64,000 bases of DNA from Gammaproteobacteria bacterium UBA2675 (GCA_002354805.1 DEMH01000012.1:1-64000), one strand, 5' to 3'. Positions 52,691 to 62,668 are shown, counted from the first letter of the stretch. Program-made: numbers and translations. Notes: a model not told the origin generated them from the sequence alone.

Positions 52691-55510
52691 ATGGCAACAA
52701 TTCAGTCTCTGGGTATCGGTTCTGGACTACTTACCAGCGATCTGCTTGAGCAGCTGGTCGAGGCAGAGCGCGCGCCTGCCACTGCACGACTGGATCGTGA
52801 TCAGGATATTGCTGAAGCCCGGCTGTCGGCCTTTGGCGAAGTCAGAAGCATGCTGGCGACCTTCAATACCTCGATTAAACAGCTCAACAGTGTGTCTGCG
52901 TTTAATGCGAGTCAGGCCAATAGCAGCAATGACTCGGTGCTCACCGCAACAGCCAGTAGCGTTGCGGCTGACGGCAACTACAGTATCAATGTTCAAAAGC
53001 TGGCTCAGCAACATACCCTGGCAACCCAGAGTTATGAGTCTACGACCGAGGCCATCGGCGTCGGCAGTCTGACATTCCGGTTTGGCACTACAGAATTTGA
53101 TGGGTCGAACGCCTATCAGGGCTTTACGGTCAACACGGGCAAGCAGTCGAGATCGATCACCATCGACAGCAGCAACAACACGCTCGCGGGCATCCGCGAT
53201 GCCGTCAACAAGGCCAAGATTGGTGTGCAGGCCACAATTGTTGATGATGGCACCGGGTTTCGCCTGCTGTTTACCTCAGCCGACGGTGGCGCCAACAACA
53301 GTATGGAGATCACTGCCACAGGGTCTGCATCGCTGGGTGCCTTCAATTACAACCTGGGCAACCAGGACATGCAGCAGACCCAGCTGGCTCAGAACGCTGA
53401 ATTCACAGTAAACGGTCTGGCCATCACCCGTAACAGCAACCTGGTGGGTGGTGTCATCCCCGGTGTGACACTGAATCTGAAAGGCGTGTCTGCAGGTCCC
53501 GCAAGCCTGACCATCAGCAAGGATCCGTCAGACCTGATGGATAAGGTGCAGGGCGTTGTTGATAGCTACAACGCGCTGAAAACCATGACCGATGTGCTGA
53601 CCGCCTTTAACCCGGATGCCGGAGAAAACGGCCAGGGCAGCGTACTGACAGGTGATCGTGGTATTCGCACGATCATGAACCAGGTTAACTCTGCGCTGCG
53701 CTCTTTTTCGCTGGGTTCCACCTATGGCTCGCTGGCAGAAGTCGGTGTGACGACCAACCAGTTCAATGACTACATGATGGAGTTTGACCGCTCCGCCTTC
53801 CAGGAGGCGTTTCAGGCAGATCCGAAGGCGATTACTGCCCTGTTTGCCACCACTGGCATTCCGAGTGATGAAAACGTCTCCTATGTCTCTGCCAGCAGTG
53901 CCACCCAGCCGGGTAGTTACAGCCTGGAAATTACGCGCATGGCAGAGGCCGGACGCTATCAGGGCATAGGCGTATCGGCTCTGGCGGCAGGCAATATCGA
54001 CATTACTGATGCCAACAACAGCTTCAATATTTTTGTGAACAGCCGAGAAGTCAGTATCGATCTGACCGAGGGTACTTATGCCACGGCCGAACTGTTGGCT
54101 GAGGAAATTCAACGGCAGGTAAACAGCAGCAGCGAACTGATTGAGACGGCAAACTCGGTAACCGTGACTTACAACAGTGATGAGTCGCGCTTTGAAATGA
54201 CCTCCAACCGATTCGGCAGTGAATCGGCCATTCGCATTATCGAGGTTGATTCAGCCACGGCTGCGACCCTGGGGCTCGTGAAAGAAGGGCAGGGGCCTTA
54301 CCAGGGGCTGGAGCTTGGCACGCTGGCCACCTCGGATGGGCAAAGCAGCTCGCTGTTTAATACACCACTACTGGTAGACAGTGATACCCAGTACAGCCTG
54401 ACCATCAATGGTGCCACCACTGGTGTGCTGACGCTGCCCGGCGACGCCGGCACACCCGTTACCTATAACACCCCCGATGAATTGACCGCTGCACTGAAGT
54501 CTCAGATAGACGCGGCGCTTGCCGGGGACGGTATCACGGTCAATGTCGACTACGTTTACAACAGTGATGACGACACGGCCCGACTGGTATTTTCGACGGC
54601 CAATGCTGGCGATGAAATCAGTTTCAGCGATATCAATCTTGCCAGCGCCACGCGCCTGGGGCTTTTTGAGGGCCGAGGTGAACCGGTTACATCGATCCGC
54701 GGCACCGACGTCGCTGGTCTGATCAATGGTGTCGAGGCTCGCGGCACGGGTCAGGTGCTGGTCGCATCGACGGGCGAGAACCCTGAAACCGCAGGCTACT
54801 ATCTCAATGCTGCCCATGGAGATCTGTCCACCAGCACCGCTGCCGACAAATTCCGTCTGCGAGTCGATGGTGTACTCTCCGGGCAGATTACCCTGGGCGT
54901 TCTGGCCAACACCAGCAGCACAGCGGTGGCCAATACCCTGCAGACAGCCATTAACAACGATCCCGCGCTGATTGCTGCCGGCAAGTCGGTCACCGTCGCC
55001 TATGACGCAGATAGCGGCGGCTTCAAAATGACATCGGGCAGCCGCGGTGCCAGTTCCTCGGTGACGATCTCGTCGCTGGAGGGAAATGCTGCGGCAGTAT
55101 TCGGCTTCGCAGCCGGGGCCGGGGCTGCCGGTCAAAGTGGCTCAGCAGCCAGCGGTGACGCCGATCCTGCCTCCGGGCTGCGTATCCGCATAACCGATGG
55201 TGATGTTGGCAACCGCGGCACGGTTGACTACTTCAGAGGCGTCGCCAGTCGACTGACAGCACTGATCGATTCCATGTTGGGTAGTGATGGTGTGCTGACA
55301 GGTCGAAGTGATTCGCTGAATGCCGAGCTTGAGCGCATCGCCGAAAAACGCGTTGATCTTGCGGAGCGACTGGCACTGACCGAACGACGACTGCAATCCT
55401 CGTTCCTGGCCAACGAAATCATTATCTCGAATTTCAACAGCACCGCCAGTTTTCTGGAGTCTCAGCTGCCAATGCTGGAAGCTTTGGTGACCCCAAACCG
55501 CAAAAAATAA
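52691..55510 (+). CDS. fliD: FliD, filament cap protein (very long form)
   Basis: A 939-residue protein from ATG 52691; an in-frame TTG at 52634 lies inside the promoter. FliD is usually ~450-680 residues. The N-terminal QSLGIGSGLLTSDLLEQLVE and C-terminal LERIAEKRVDLAERLALTER plus FNSTASFLESQL are the D0/D1 ends. Between lie three divergent ~90-residue modules (~441-529, 563-658, 718-810), each with a beta-strand, a short helix and a (V/F)xVxYxxDxxxFxM-like strand. FliT-like (48007) and FliS are its probable partners. Confidence 0.93.
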   Translation: MATIQSLGIGSGLLTSDLLEQLVEAERAPATARLDRDQDIAEARLSAFGEVRSMLATFNTSIKQLNSVSAFNASQANSSNDSVLTATASSVAADGNYSINVQKLAQQHTLATQSYESTTEAIGVGSLTFRFGTTEFDGSNAYQGFTVNTGKQSRSITIDSSNNTLAGIRDAVNKAKIGVQATIVDDGTGFRLLFTSADGGANNSMEITATGSASLGAFNYNLGNQDMQQTQLAQNAEFTVNGLAITRNSNLVGGVIPGVTLNLKGVSAGPASLTISKDPSDLMDKVQGVVDSYNALKTMTDVLTAFNPDAGENGQGSVLTGDRGIRTIMNQVNSALRSFSLGSTYGSLAEVGVTTNQFNDYMMEFDRSAFQEAFQADPKAITALFATTGIPSDENVSYVSASSATQPGSYSLEITRMAEAGRYQGIGVSALAAGNIDITDANNSFNIFVNSREVSIDLTEGTYATAELLAEEIQRQVNSSSELIETANSVTVTYNSDESRFEMTSNRFGSESAIRIIEVDSATAATLGLVKEGQGPYQGLELGTLATSDGQSSSLFNTPLLVDSDTQYSLTINGATTGVLTLPGDAGTPVTYNTPDELTAALKSQIDAALAGDGITVNVDYVYNSDDDTARLVFSTANAGDEISFSDINLASATRLGLFEGRGEPVTSIRGTDVAGLINGVEARGTGQVLVASTGENPETAGYYLNAAHGDLSTSTAADKFRLRVDGVLSGQITLGVLANTSSTAVANTLQTAINNDPALIAAGKSVTVAYDADSGGFKMTSGSRGASSSVTISSLEGNAAAVFGFAAGAGAAGQSGSAASGDADPASGLRIRITDGDVGNRGTVDYFRGVASRLTALIDSMLGSDGVLTGRSDSLNAELERIAEKRVDLAERLALTERRLQSSFLANEIIISNFNSTASFLESQLPMLEALVTPNRKK

Positions 55511-55538
55511 CCTGATCTGACCCGACGAGGATGGAATA

Positions 55539-55940
55539 ATGTATTCACCCAATAGCGCAATCGCCCAGTACCAGCGCGTCAACAATGTTGGCTCCGTTGA
55601 GGGGGCCAGCCCCCATCAGCTGATTCTGATGTTGATGAACGGTGCACTGGAACGGCTTGGCAAGGCCCGTGGCGCGATTGAGCGGCATGATGCAGCCCTT
55701 AAGGGAGGCCAGCTGGGCAAGGCAATCAATATCATCGGCGGCTTGCAGGGCAGTCTGGACCGCAACCAGGCGCCGGAGTTTGCAGAAAACATGGATAGAC
55801 TCTATGACTACATGCAGCGCCGTCTGCTGGAAGCCAACATCAAGAACGACATCTCCATCATCGATGAGGTCAGTGACCTGATGCGAAATGTCAAAACAAC
55901 ATGGGAAGAGATTGATCCAGTTCGCAAAACTGCATATTGA
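55539..55940 (+). CDS. fliS: FliS, flagellin export chaperone
   Basis: A 133-residue protein. GASPHQLILMLMNGALERLG and the C-terminal NIKNDISIIDEVSDLMRNVK match FliS, which binds flagellin C-termini to prevent polymerisation in the cytoplasm. GAGGA lies upstream of ATG 55539, 28 bases after fliD. Confidence 0.94.
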   Translation: MYSPNSAIAQYQRVNNVGSVEGASPHQLILMLMNGALERLGKARGAIERHDAALKGGQLGKAINIIGGLQGSLDRNQAPEFAENMDRLYDYMQRRLLEANIKNDISIIDEVSDLMRNVKTTWEEIDPVRKTAY

Positions 55941-55993
55941 TCCCCCAATCGACCCGTTATGATGTTTGACGTCGAGTAATCGCTCAGTGTCTA

Positions 55994-56012
55994 ATTGCTC
56001 TGGGAGAGCAAT
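55994..56012. repeat. 8-bp-arm hairpin upstream of fleQ
   Basis: ATTGCTCT (55994-56001) and AGAGCAAT (56005-56012) pair perfectly around GGG. It lies between fliS and fleQ, ~90 bases before the fleQ start. It could end fliS transcription or serve as an operator. No T-run follows. Confidence 0.4.
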
Positions 56013-56103
56013 CCACACATGAGATGATCTACAAGGCCCTTGCCAAAGTACAAAGAGTACTGATCTTTTTGCTCTTGGTTGCGGCAGCCGGGCCGGTGCA
56101 CGC

Positions 56104-57570
56104 ATGACTCAAATATTATTAATAGAAGATAGCAAGAAACTCGGCCACGATCTGGGCATCGTGCTGGAGTTTCTGGGTGAGCAGCCCGTTCACGTGCAGC
56201 GGGCTGGCTGGACCCAACAGGTAGAACAGTTGCAGGTCAGACCAGAAGCGCTGAAGCTGGTGCTGGTCGGGCATTACAAGCCGACCCTGATGGAGGTACT
56301 GCTTCAGGAGCTGATTGATTGGCATGAAGGTTTGCCAATTGTGCTGCTGGGTGACCAGACCATGCCTGATCTGACCGAATCGGTGTCAAACCGGGTCGTC
56401 GCCACCATACCCATGCCCCTCAGTTACCAGCCCATGCTGGACGCCCTCCACAAGGCTCAGGTTTACGGCGACCACTACAATCGACTGCGCGAGATAGGCA
56501 ACGTACGCGACTACAACATGTTCCGCAGCCTGGTAGGCAGCAGTCCGGCTGTGCAACGAATTCGGCAGATCATGTCGCAGGTGGCCAACACAGAGGTCAC
56601 GGTCCTGATCACCGGCGAATCGGGTACTGGTAAAGAGGTTGTTGCCAGGAATCTGCATGCCAATTCCCGGCGTTCCAGCAAGCCTTTTGTGCCGATCAAC
56701 TGTGGTGCCATCCCGCCTGATCTCCTGGAAAGTGAATTGTTTGGTCATGAAAAAGGGGCATTTACCGGCGCAATTTCGACACGGGTTGGCCGGTTTGAAC
56801 TGGCTCAGGGCGGCACCCTGTTCCTTGATGAAATTGGCGATATGCCCTTGCCGATGCAGGTCAAGCTGTTGCGCGTTATCCAGGAGCAGTGTTTCGAGCG
56901 TGTCGGTGGCACCAAGACCATGCAGACTGACGTGCGCATTCTGGCGGCCACCCATCGTAATCTTGAAACGATGATCAGTGAGGGGACGTTCCGCCAGGAT
57001 CTGTTTTATCGTCTGAATGTATTCCCGATCGAAATGCCCTCGCTGCGCGAACGTTCCGCCGACATCCCCTATCTGTTAAATGAACTTATCTCGCGCCTGG
57101 AGAACAGCAAGCGAGGCTCGGTCCGTTTTAATTCGGCTGCCATCAAGGTGCTGTCTTCCTATGCCTGGCCGGGCAATGTGCGTGAACTTGCCAACCTGGT
57201 AGAGCGCATGGCGATATTGCACCCGCATGGTGTAGTTGGCGTTCATGATCTGCCTCACCAGTTCCGTGACAGTCAACTGATGGATGAGGTGCTGGCTGAG
57301 GAAGCGGCGCTGTCCGACGAGCACAAAATCTCAGTTGCGGAGGCGGTGTCAGAAGAAATTGCGGCGATCCCCAGCATCAACGGCGCCGATACGCATCTGT
57401 TGCCGCTTAACGGCATGGACCTGAAAGAGTACCTGAACAATCTTGAGCGCAGCCTGATAGAGCAGGCACTTGATGATAGTGGCGGGGTGGTTGCACGTGC
57501 AGCAGACAGACTGAATATCCGGCGCACGACCCTGGTCGAAAAAATGCGCAAATATGACCTGCAACGCTGA
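56104..57570 (+). CDS. fleQ: FleQ, sigma-54-dependent master flagellar regulator
   Basis: A 488-residue protein: an N-terminal receiver-like FleQ domain (~1-125), an AAA+ domain (~140-375) with Walker A GESGTGKE (171-178), the GAFTGA loop that contacts sigma-54 (218-223) and Walker B GTLFLDEIGD, and a Fis-type HTH at the end (AADRLNIRRTTLVEKMRKYD). The receiver lacks an obvious phosphorylation pair, as in FleQ. FleQ binds c-di-GMP at the ATPase site and drives the sigma-54 promoters noted above. Confidence 0.93.
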   Translation: MTQILLIEDSKKLGHDLGIVLEFLGEQPVHVQRAGWTQQVEQLQVRPEALKLVLVGHYKPTLMEVLLQELIDWHEGLPIVLLGDQTMPDLTESVSNRVVATIPMPLSYQPMLDALHKAQVYGDHYNRLREIGNVRDYNMFRSLVGSSPAVQRIRQIMSQVANTEVTVLITGESGTGKEVVARNLHANSRRSSKPFVPINCGAIPPDLLESELFGHEKGAFTGAISTRVGRFELAQGGTLFLDEIGDMPLPMQVKLLRVIQEQCFERVGGTKTMQTDVRILAATHRNLETMISEGTFRQDLFYRLNVFPIEMPSLRERSADIPYLLNELISRLENSKRGSVRFNSAAIKVLSSYAWPGNVRELANLVERMAILHPHGVVGVHDLPHQFRDSQLMDEVLAEEAALSDEHKISVAEAVSEEIAAIPSINGADTHLLPLNGMDLKEYLNNLERSLIEQALDDSGGVVARAADRLNIRRTTLVEKMRKYDLQR

Positions 57571-57622
57571 CACCCGGTAACTCTGCCTGACTGAGGCCGC
57601 CCTTTCGGGCAGCCACAAGGGT

Positions 57623-58429
57623 TCAGGGATCCATGGTAATTGATGTCAGGGCCAGCTCAGTTCGCGTACCATCCTCAACCTGCTCCAGCCTGGCCAGGGC
57701 AAACTCATAATCAACAGCCAGCCAAAGAACAGTGCTTCGATCACTGTCGGGTTCACGCACCCGTTCCAGTTTCAGGGTCTGCAGATCTCCCACCGGTGTT
57801 GTCATGGTTTCCAGAGATAACAGGGCATATTCGTGCTGGTCGATCTCACGGCTGTCGATCATGGTGAAATGCAATGATGTGCCCAGCGCGGATTCGATGC
57901 CATCGTTTTCAGCCAGGCGCTGCAGCTCGGCACTCATTTGTGCGGTCACGCTAAGATTATCCTGAATGCCGGGCGGCAGACTCAGCTGCTGGCGATTTTC
58001 ATCGCGGCGCAGTTCGGCAGATCCTGCCGCCCAATCGAAGCTGATGCTTTCGTCGCGGTCGCGGATGCCGCCCTGCTGGTAACCATAAGCCAGCGGCACG
58101 GCGCCCTGATCTGACCATTCGAACAATGTGCTTTCTTCAACGCTGATCAGAGTTGCACCAAGCACAGACAGATCCAGCCCGTGGCGCAGGTTGTAATTGC
58201 CGTTCTCAAGCTGTCTGAGCTCCCGGTAGGCATCCGTGCTAAGACCCATGGAGCGGGCCCGGTATTCGGCGGTGTAGGGTGTCGGCGCGGGCAACGGCGC
58301 CTGGGCCAGGGCCAGCGAAGATGTCAGCAACAGGCCTGACAGGATGGCCGATAAACGCAAGCACCATTTGACGCCGCCAGCCTTGAGATGTGCTGGGGAC
58401 AGATGTTGTTCCGGGCCGTCGAATCGCAT
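57623..58429 (-). CDS. DUF3108 domain periplasmic protein
   Basis: A 268-residue exported protein (LSAILSGLLLTSSLALAQA signal, after a ~22-residue N-terminal extension). PYTAEYRARSMGLSTDAYRE and GVEESTLFEWSDQG-type strands match DUF3108 proteins that lie downstream of purN in many gammaproteobacteria. The function is unknown. It is followed by the convergent fleQ. Confidence 0.85.
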   Translation of the reverse strand: MRFDGPEQHLSPAHLKAGGVKWCLRLSAILSGLLLTSSLALAQAPLPAPTPYTAEYRARSMGLSTDAYRELRQLENGNYNLRHGLDLSVLGATLISVEESTLFEWSDQGAVPLAYGYQQGGIRDRDESISFDWAAGSAELRRDENRQQLSLPPGIQDNLSVTAQMSAELQRLAENDGIESALGTSLHFTMIDSREIDQHEYALLSLETMTTPVGDLQTLKLERVREPDSDRSTVLWLAVDYEFALARLEQVEDGTRTELALTSITMDP

Positions 58430-58461
58430 AGATCTAGCTCCCTCAGACTAATTGGGTCGAA

Positions 58462-59118
58462 TTACTGACGAACTCCCTGTGGCGGCAGCGTGTTGCCATC
58501 CAGTGTGGCGCAGGAATCTGTCATTGTCAGGCGTCCACTTGCATACCAGCCAACAACCTCAGGATAAATACGGTGCTCCTGCTCGGCGATGCGCTGCTTC
58601 AGCGTCTCGACGGTATCCTGAGCGTCGACCGCGATGACTGCCTGTCGCACGACAGGTCCGCCATCCAGTTCCTCGGTTACAAAATGGACACTGACGCCAT
58701 GTTCCCGATCGCCTGCCTCCAATACACGCTGATGCGTCTGCGTGCCTTTATAGGCTGGCAGTAGCGACGGGTGAATATTCAGTAGTCTGCCTTGATAATG
58801 CTGAACAAAGGCTGAACTGAGAATTCGCATGAAACCGGCAAGAACAACAAGATTGATGTCCATCGCGTCGATGACCCTGATCATCTCCTGGTCAAAGGCT
58901 TCGCGGCTGTCAAACTGTTTGTGATCAATAACATGCGATGCGAGGCCGGCATCGGCTGCGCGCTGCAGGCCGTAAGCATCGGCCCGATTGCTGATGACGC
59001 CAGCAATCCGGTAACCGTGTTCTAATTGCTGATCGATCAAGGCCTGCAGATTGCTGCCATTGCCTGATATCAGGACAACGACGCGGCAGACCTGTTCAGA
59101 GTTGTGCTGCTGGCTCAT
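58462..59118 (-). CDS. purN: PurN, phosphoribosylglycinamide formyltransferase
   Basis: A 218-residue enzyme. VLISGNGSNLQALIDQ is the substrate loop, and the catalytic Asn114 and His116 (LLNIHPSLLPAYKG) with Asp152 (EELDGGP) are all present. It transfers the formyl group of 10-formyl-THF to GAR in purine synthesis. Its ATG overlaps the purM stop by 4 bases. Confidence 0.97.
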   Translation of the reverse strand: MSQQHNSEQVCRVVVLISGNGSNLQALIDQQLEHGYRIAGVISNRADAYGLQRAADAGLASHVIDHKQFDSREAFDQEMIRVIDAMDINLVVLAGFMRILSSAFVQHYQGRLLNIHPSLLPAYKGTQTHQRVLEAGDREHGVSVHFVTEELDGGPVVRQAVIAVDAQDTVETLKQRIAEQEHRIYPEVVGWYASGRLTMTDSCATLDGNTLPPQGVRQ

Positions 59119-60188
59119 GCATATTGGCCGCTGGCGATAACTGCGGGTTTTTCTGCCTCGGCCTTTGTGATTTTGCCGATGATGGTTGCACCGCGCGTCA
59201 TTGTGTTCAGCAGCTCTACAGCGGTATCCGCCTGCTCCGCTGGCACGCAGACAATCATGCCAATACCGCAGTTGAAGGTGCGCAACATTTCGCGAGACGC
59301 GATATTGCCTTCCTTCTGCAGCCAGTCAAAGATGGCCGGACGCTGCCAGCTATCAGTGTCGATATGCGCTTCGGTGTAGTCAGGCATGACGCGTGGCAGA
59401 TTTTCCAGGATGCCACCGCCAGTGATGTGTGCCATGCCATGTACGGACACTTTCTGCTGCAGCGCCTGCATGGCTTTAACATAGATTTCCGTGGGGGTCA
59501 GCAGGACTTCGCCCAGGGTGCTGTCGGCAAACGGGTCATCCAGTTTTGCGCCGCTGACTTCCAGGACTTTGCGAATCAATGAGTAGCCATTGGAGTGCGG
59601 GCCAGAGGAAGCGATACCGATCAGGCAGTCACCAACGGCTACCTGCTCATTGGTGATGATTTCATCTTTTTCCACAACACCGACGGCAAAACCAGCCAGG
59701 TCATAGTCACCTTTCTGATACATGCCGGGCATTTCTGCCGTTTCTCCACCAATCAGTGAGCAGTTGGACTGGCGGCAGCCCTCGCCAATGCCTGCCACGA
59801 CCTGCGCAGCGATTTCCACATTCAGGCCGCCTGTCGCGTAGTAATCGAGGAAAAACAGCGGCTCGGCACCACAGACAATCAGGTCATTGACGCACATGGC
59901 CACTAGGTCGATGCCGATGGTATCGTGTTTGCCCATGTCGATCGCCAGCTTGAGTTTGGTACCGACACCATCAGTGGCAGACACCAGCACTGGCTTGCGA
60001 TAACCCTCGGGCAGCTCGCACAATGCGCCAAAACCGCCCAGACCGGAAAGCACCTCCGGACGACGGGTAGACTGGGTGACGGATTTGATTTTCTCAACCA
60101 GAGCATCGCCGGCATCAATGTCGACACCGGCATCCTTGTAGCTGAGGCCAGTGTGTTGGGAGTCTGAGCTGGGTGTCTTTGTGTTCAT
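59115..60188 (-). CDS. purM: PurM, phosphoribosylformylglycinamidine cyclo-ligase
   Basis: A 357-residue enzyme. YKDAGVDIDAGDALVEKIK, VLSGLGGFGALCELP and GVGTKLKLAIDMGKHDTIGI, then GGETAEMPGMY, are the ATP- and substrate-binding blocks of PurM. It closes the imidazole ring in purine synthesis. It is co-transcribed with purN and divergent from the DUF2066 gene. Confidence 0.97.
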   Translation of the reverse strand: MNTKTPSSDSQHTGLSYKDAGVDIDAGDALVEKIKSVTQSTRRPEVLSGLGGFGALCELPEGYRKPVLVSATDGVGTKLKLAIDMGKHDTIGIDLVAMCVNDLIVCGAEPLFFLDYYATGGLNVEIAAQVVAGIGEGCRQSNCSLIGGETAEMPGMYQKGDYDLAGFAVGVVEKDEIITNEQVAVGDCLIGIASSGPHSNGYSLIRKVLEVSGAKLDDPFADSTLGEVLLTPTEIYVKAMQALQQKVSVHGMAHITGGGILENLPRVMPDYTEAHIDTDSWQRPAIFDWLQKEGNIASREMLRTFNCGIGMIVCVPAEQADTAVELLNTMTRGATIIGKITKAEAEKPAVIASGQYA

Positions 60189-60345
60189 GATAAGCGTCGC
60201 AATGTCCTTGCTCTAGGGTAGAGATAGTGACCGAAAATGGCGGCAATCATCGGTTGCCTGCCGGATAGCTGCGCATTTTAACAGCTGGTAAACACTTCGT
60301 CAGTCGATTATGTCAAACGCCGGGGCGATCGGTTATGATTGCGCC

Positions 60346-61449
60346 ATGAAAAATGCCCTCGATTCATTATCTGAAATGCGTATTCTTCAGTGCCCGTCCC
60401 CCTATGTCGCGACATGGGTGGGCGTGCTGTTACTGGCATTGTGGAGCACACAGGCCTGGAGCCTGCCAGTCAGTGGTCTATACCAGCGCCAGATAGAGGT
60501 TGAAAACCAAAGTGAGGCCGAGCGGCAGCGGGCCTATCGGGAGGCGCTGACCGACGTTATTGTCAAAGTCACTGGTGAGCGCCGCTGGCTGCAGCAGCCA
60601 GCCATTCAGTCCGCGATTGCGCGCGCAGGCGACTACATCTCCGAAGTCAGTTATCGCGCAGCAGCCGGCGCTGCATTCATTCAGGTGGACATCGATCAGT
60701 CGATGCTCAATGGTCTGCTGAATAGAGAGAATATTCCGGTCTGGGACAATAACCGGCCATCGATTCTGGTTCTGATTACTGTGCAGGGCCCGGACGGCAG
60801 GCGCCGGATGCTTGGGTCGAGCACAGAGCATCCGCTGCTTGACCAGTCGCGCATGTTTGCCGAGCAACGCGCAGTCCCGGTGCTTTATCCGATTCTTGAC
60901 CTGACCGATCGCCAGCTGATCTCGCCAGCCCAGGCCTGGTCGCTGGACAGTTCGGCACTGCAGGCACTTGGAGATCGTTACGCGGCTGACAGTGTTCTGG
61001 CCGCCCGAGTGCTTGAGGTCGGTGATGGTCAGCTGGTCGGGCTGTGGAAATTTCTGTTTCGTGATACCGAAGACATTTTCGACCACCTGGCCACGGAAGA
61101 GGGCGACTACATGGACCTGCCGCTGGACCGTGTTACTGCTCAGCTGGCCAGCCATTTTGGACTGCTGCCAAGTGCGTTTGCCAGAGAGAGTGACGTGAAT
61201 ATCCGGGTGGATGAAATTACTGATCTCAACAGCCACACGCAACTTGTTCAGTATCTGCGCTCGCTGTCGGTGGTTCAGGACGTACAGGTAAGAGTGCTGC
61301 GGCCGGATAGTGTCGAGCTTTCGCTGCATGTCGTTGGCGGCCAACAGATGCTCAGTGAGTTCATCAGCCTGGGTCGGGACCTGCAGCCGGTGAATTTCAA
61401 TCCCGGCGATCAGGTGTCTGGAACCTTACGCTTTCGTTGGACCAGATAA
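60346..61449 (+). CDS. DUF2066 domain protein
   Basis: A 367-residue protein with a predicted signal sequence (VATWVGVLLLALWSTQAWS). ATG 60346 is taken as the start; 60310 or 60376 are possible. The first mature residues LPVSGLYQRQIEVENQSEAE and the REALTDVIVKVTGERRWLQQ block match DUF2066, which usually lies next to hda. The function is unknown. It overlaps no gene, and hda begins 6 bases after its stop. Confidence 0.85.
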   Translation: MKNALDSLSEMRILQCPSPYVATWVGVLLLALWSTQAWSLPVSGLYQRQIEVENQSEAERQRAYREALTDVIVKVTGERRWLQQPAIQSAIARAGDYISEVSYRAAAGAAFIQVDIDQSMLNGLLNRENIPVWDNNRPSILVLITVQGPDGRRRMLGSSTEHPLLDQSRMFAEQRAVPVLYPILDLTDRQLISPAQAWSLDSSALQALGDRYAADSVLAARVLEVGDGQLVGLWKFLFRDTEDIFDHLATEEGDYMDLPLDRVTAQLASHFGLLPSAFARESDVNIRVDEITDLNSHTQLVQYLRSLSVVQDVQVRVLRPDSVELSLHVVGGQQMLSEFISLGRDLQPVNFNPGDQVSGTLRFRWTR

Positions 61450-61454
61450 ACCGC

Positions 61455-62243
61455 ATGACTGACCCGCAACGTTCACAGGCGGCAACGCCACGGCAACTCT
61501 CGCTGCGCGTCGGCATGGACGACGATGCCAGGCTGGATAACTTCTTTGTACCTGACGCCGAGTCCACAGCGGCGCGCGTACGCGATTACCTGCAAGCAAA
61601 TATCCTGCGCTGGCGTCAGTCCGGGCGTGCGCCTTCCGGCAGCACACGAGTCAAAGATTTTTGCTGGTTATGGGGCAGTGAGGGTGCGGGCTGCAGTCAT
61701 CTCCTCCAGGCAGTCTGTCACGCAGCCAGCAGTGAAGAAACCGTTTCGGACCAGCATGCGCTATCCGCGTTTTACCTGGATCTGAGCCTGAGCGACCTGC
61801 ATCCTGATATTCTCGACGGCCTGGAGTTTCAGGACATTCTGTGTCTGGATCATCTGCAACAGGTTGTTGGAAAGCCGGCGTGGGATGAAGCGCTGTTTCA
61901 CCTCTACAATCGCCTTGCACATAACGGCGGTGCTCTGCTGGTCGCAGCAGATAACAGTCCGCAGCACGTGCAGGTTTCCTTGCCGGATCTGCATTCGCGG
62001 CTACAGTCAGCAGCCGTATTTCAGCTTCCGGTACTGGAAGACACCGATAAAGTGGCAGCTTTGCAGATGCGCGCAAAATTGCGTGGATTCAATCTGGGTG
62101 ATGATGTTGCCGAATTTCTGGTCAGGCGAAATCAGCGCAGCATGGCTGCGCTGTTTGGTGTGCTGCAGGCGCTGGACAGACATTCGCTTGAAACCGGCCG
62201 CCGGGTGACCATACCGCTATTGAAATCTCTGATGGGCTGGTAA
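61455..62243 (+). CDS. hda: Hda, DnaA-related regulatory protein
   Basis: A 262-residue protein from ATG 61455. It has LWGSEGAGCSHLLQAVCHAA as the Walker A region (divergent), CLDHLQQVVGKPAWDEALFH near the Walker B/sensor regions, and LRGFNLGDDVAEFLVRRNQR at the C-terminus. It works with the beta clamp (QLSLRVGM-type N-terminal clamp motif) to convert DnaA-ATP to DnaA-ADP and limit replication initiation. Confidence 0.9.
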   Translation: MTDPQRSQAATPRQLSLRVGMDDDARLDNFFVPDAESTAARVRDYLQANILRWRQSGRAPSGSTRVKDFCWLWGSEGAGCSHLLQAVCHAASSEETVSDQHALSAFYLDLSLSDLHPDILDGLEFQDILCLDHLQQVVGKPAWDEALFHLYNRLAHNGGALLVAADNSPQHVQVSLPDLHSRLQSAAVFQLPVLEDTDKVAALQMRAKLRGFNLGDDVAEFLVRRNQRSMAALFGVLQALDRHSLETGRRVTIPLLKSLMGW

Positions 62244-62258
62244 GGCCGCTTCAGCCAG

Positions 62259-62651
62259 TCACTGCAGCGTCATGCCCAGGTGTTTGCGCGCAGCGCGAAT
62301 GTACAGCACCAACGTGCAGAAAACTGACACGCACAGCAGACTGTAAAGCAGGCCATACAATCGGTCGGCGGGGATAAACGCGACATTCACCGCATGCATG
62401 AAATAAAGCATGATTGCAAAGCTCAGCCAGGCATAGGTGCGCAAGTGGTTGCGGCGCAGTCCCGGCAGAAAAATAAACAGCGGCGCAACACGCACCAGCC
62501 ACAGAATCAGGGCGACATACCAGGGCGCGCCCTGGAACATGCTGACCAGCGCATCGCCGGTAAAAAGCCCGATCAGGCCAAAATAGCTGGCCATGGCTGC
62601 CATGCGGGTTCGCTTGACGATTGCCGGCACAGGTTGCCAGGTGTCAGTCAT
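62259..62651 (-). CDS. DUF2069 membrane protein
   Basis: A 130-residue inner-membrane protein from ATG 62651 (GGAGAG upstream). Four hydrophobic helices are visible (YFGLIGLFTGDALVSMF, YVALILWLVRVAPLFIFLPG, AWLSFAIMLYFMHAVNV, LLYSLLCVSVFCTLVLYIRA). It belongs to the uncharacterised DUF2069 family found next to wrbA in many gammaproteobacteria. No function known. Confidence 0.9.
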   Translation of the reverse strand: MTDTWQPVPAIVKRTRMAAMASYFGLIGLFTGDALVSMFQGAPWYVALILWLVRVAPLFIFLPGLRRNHLRTYAWLSFAIMLYFMHAVNVAFIPADRLYGLLYSLLCVSVFCTLVLYIRAARKHLGMTLQ

Positions 62652-62668
62652 AGTTGTTCTCTCCAGAA

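Noticed and set aside
54368..55135. 255-codon minus-strand frame opposite fliD
   Set aside because: It is antisense to a well-supported gene and has no recognisable domain.
60478..61344. 288-codon minus-strand frame opposite the DUF2066 gene
   Set aside because: It is antisense to a recognised family and has no family match or ribosome-binding site.
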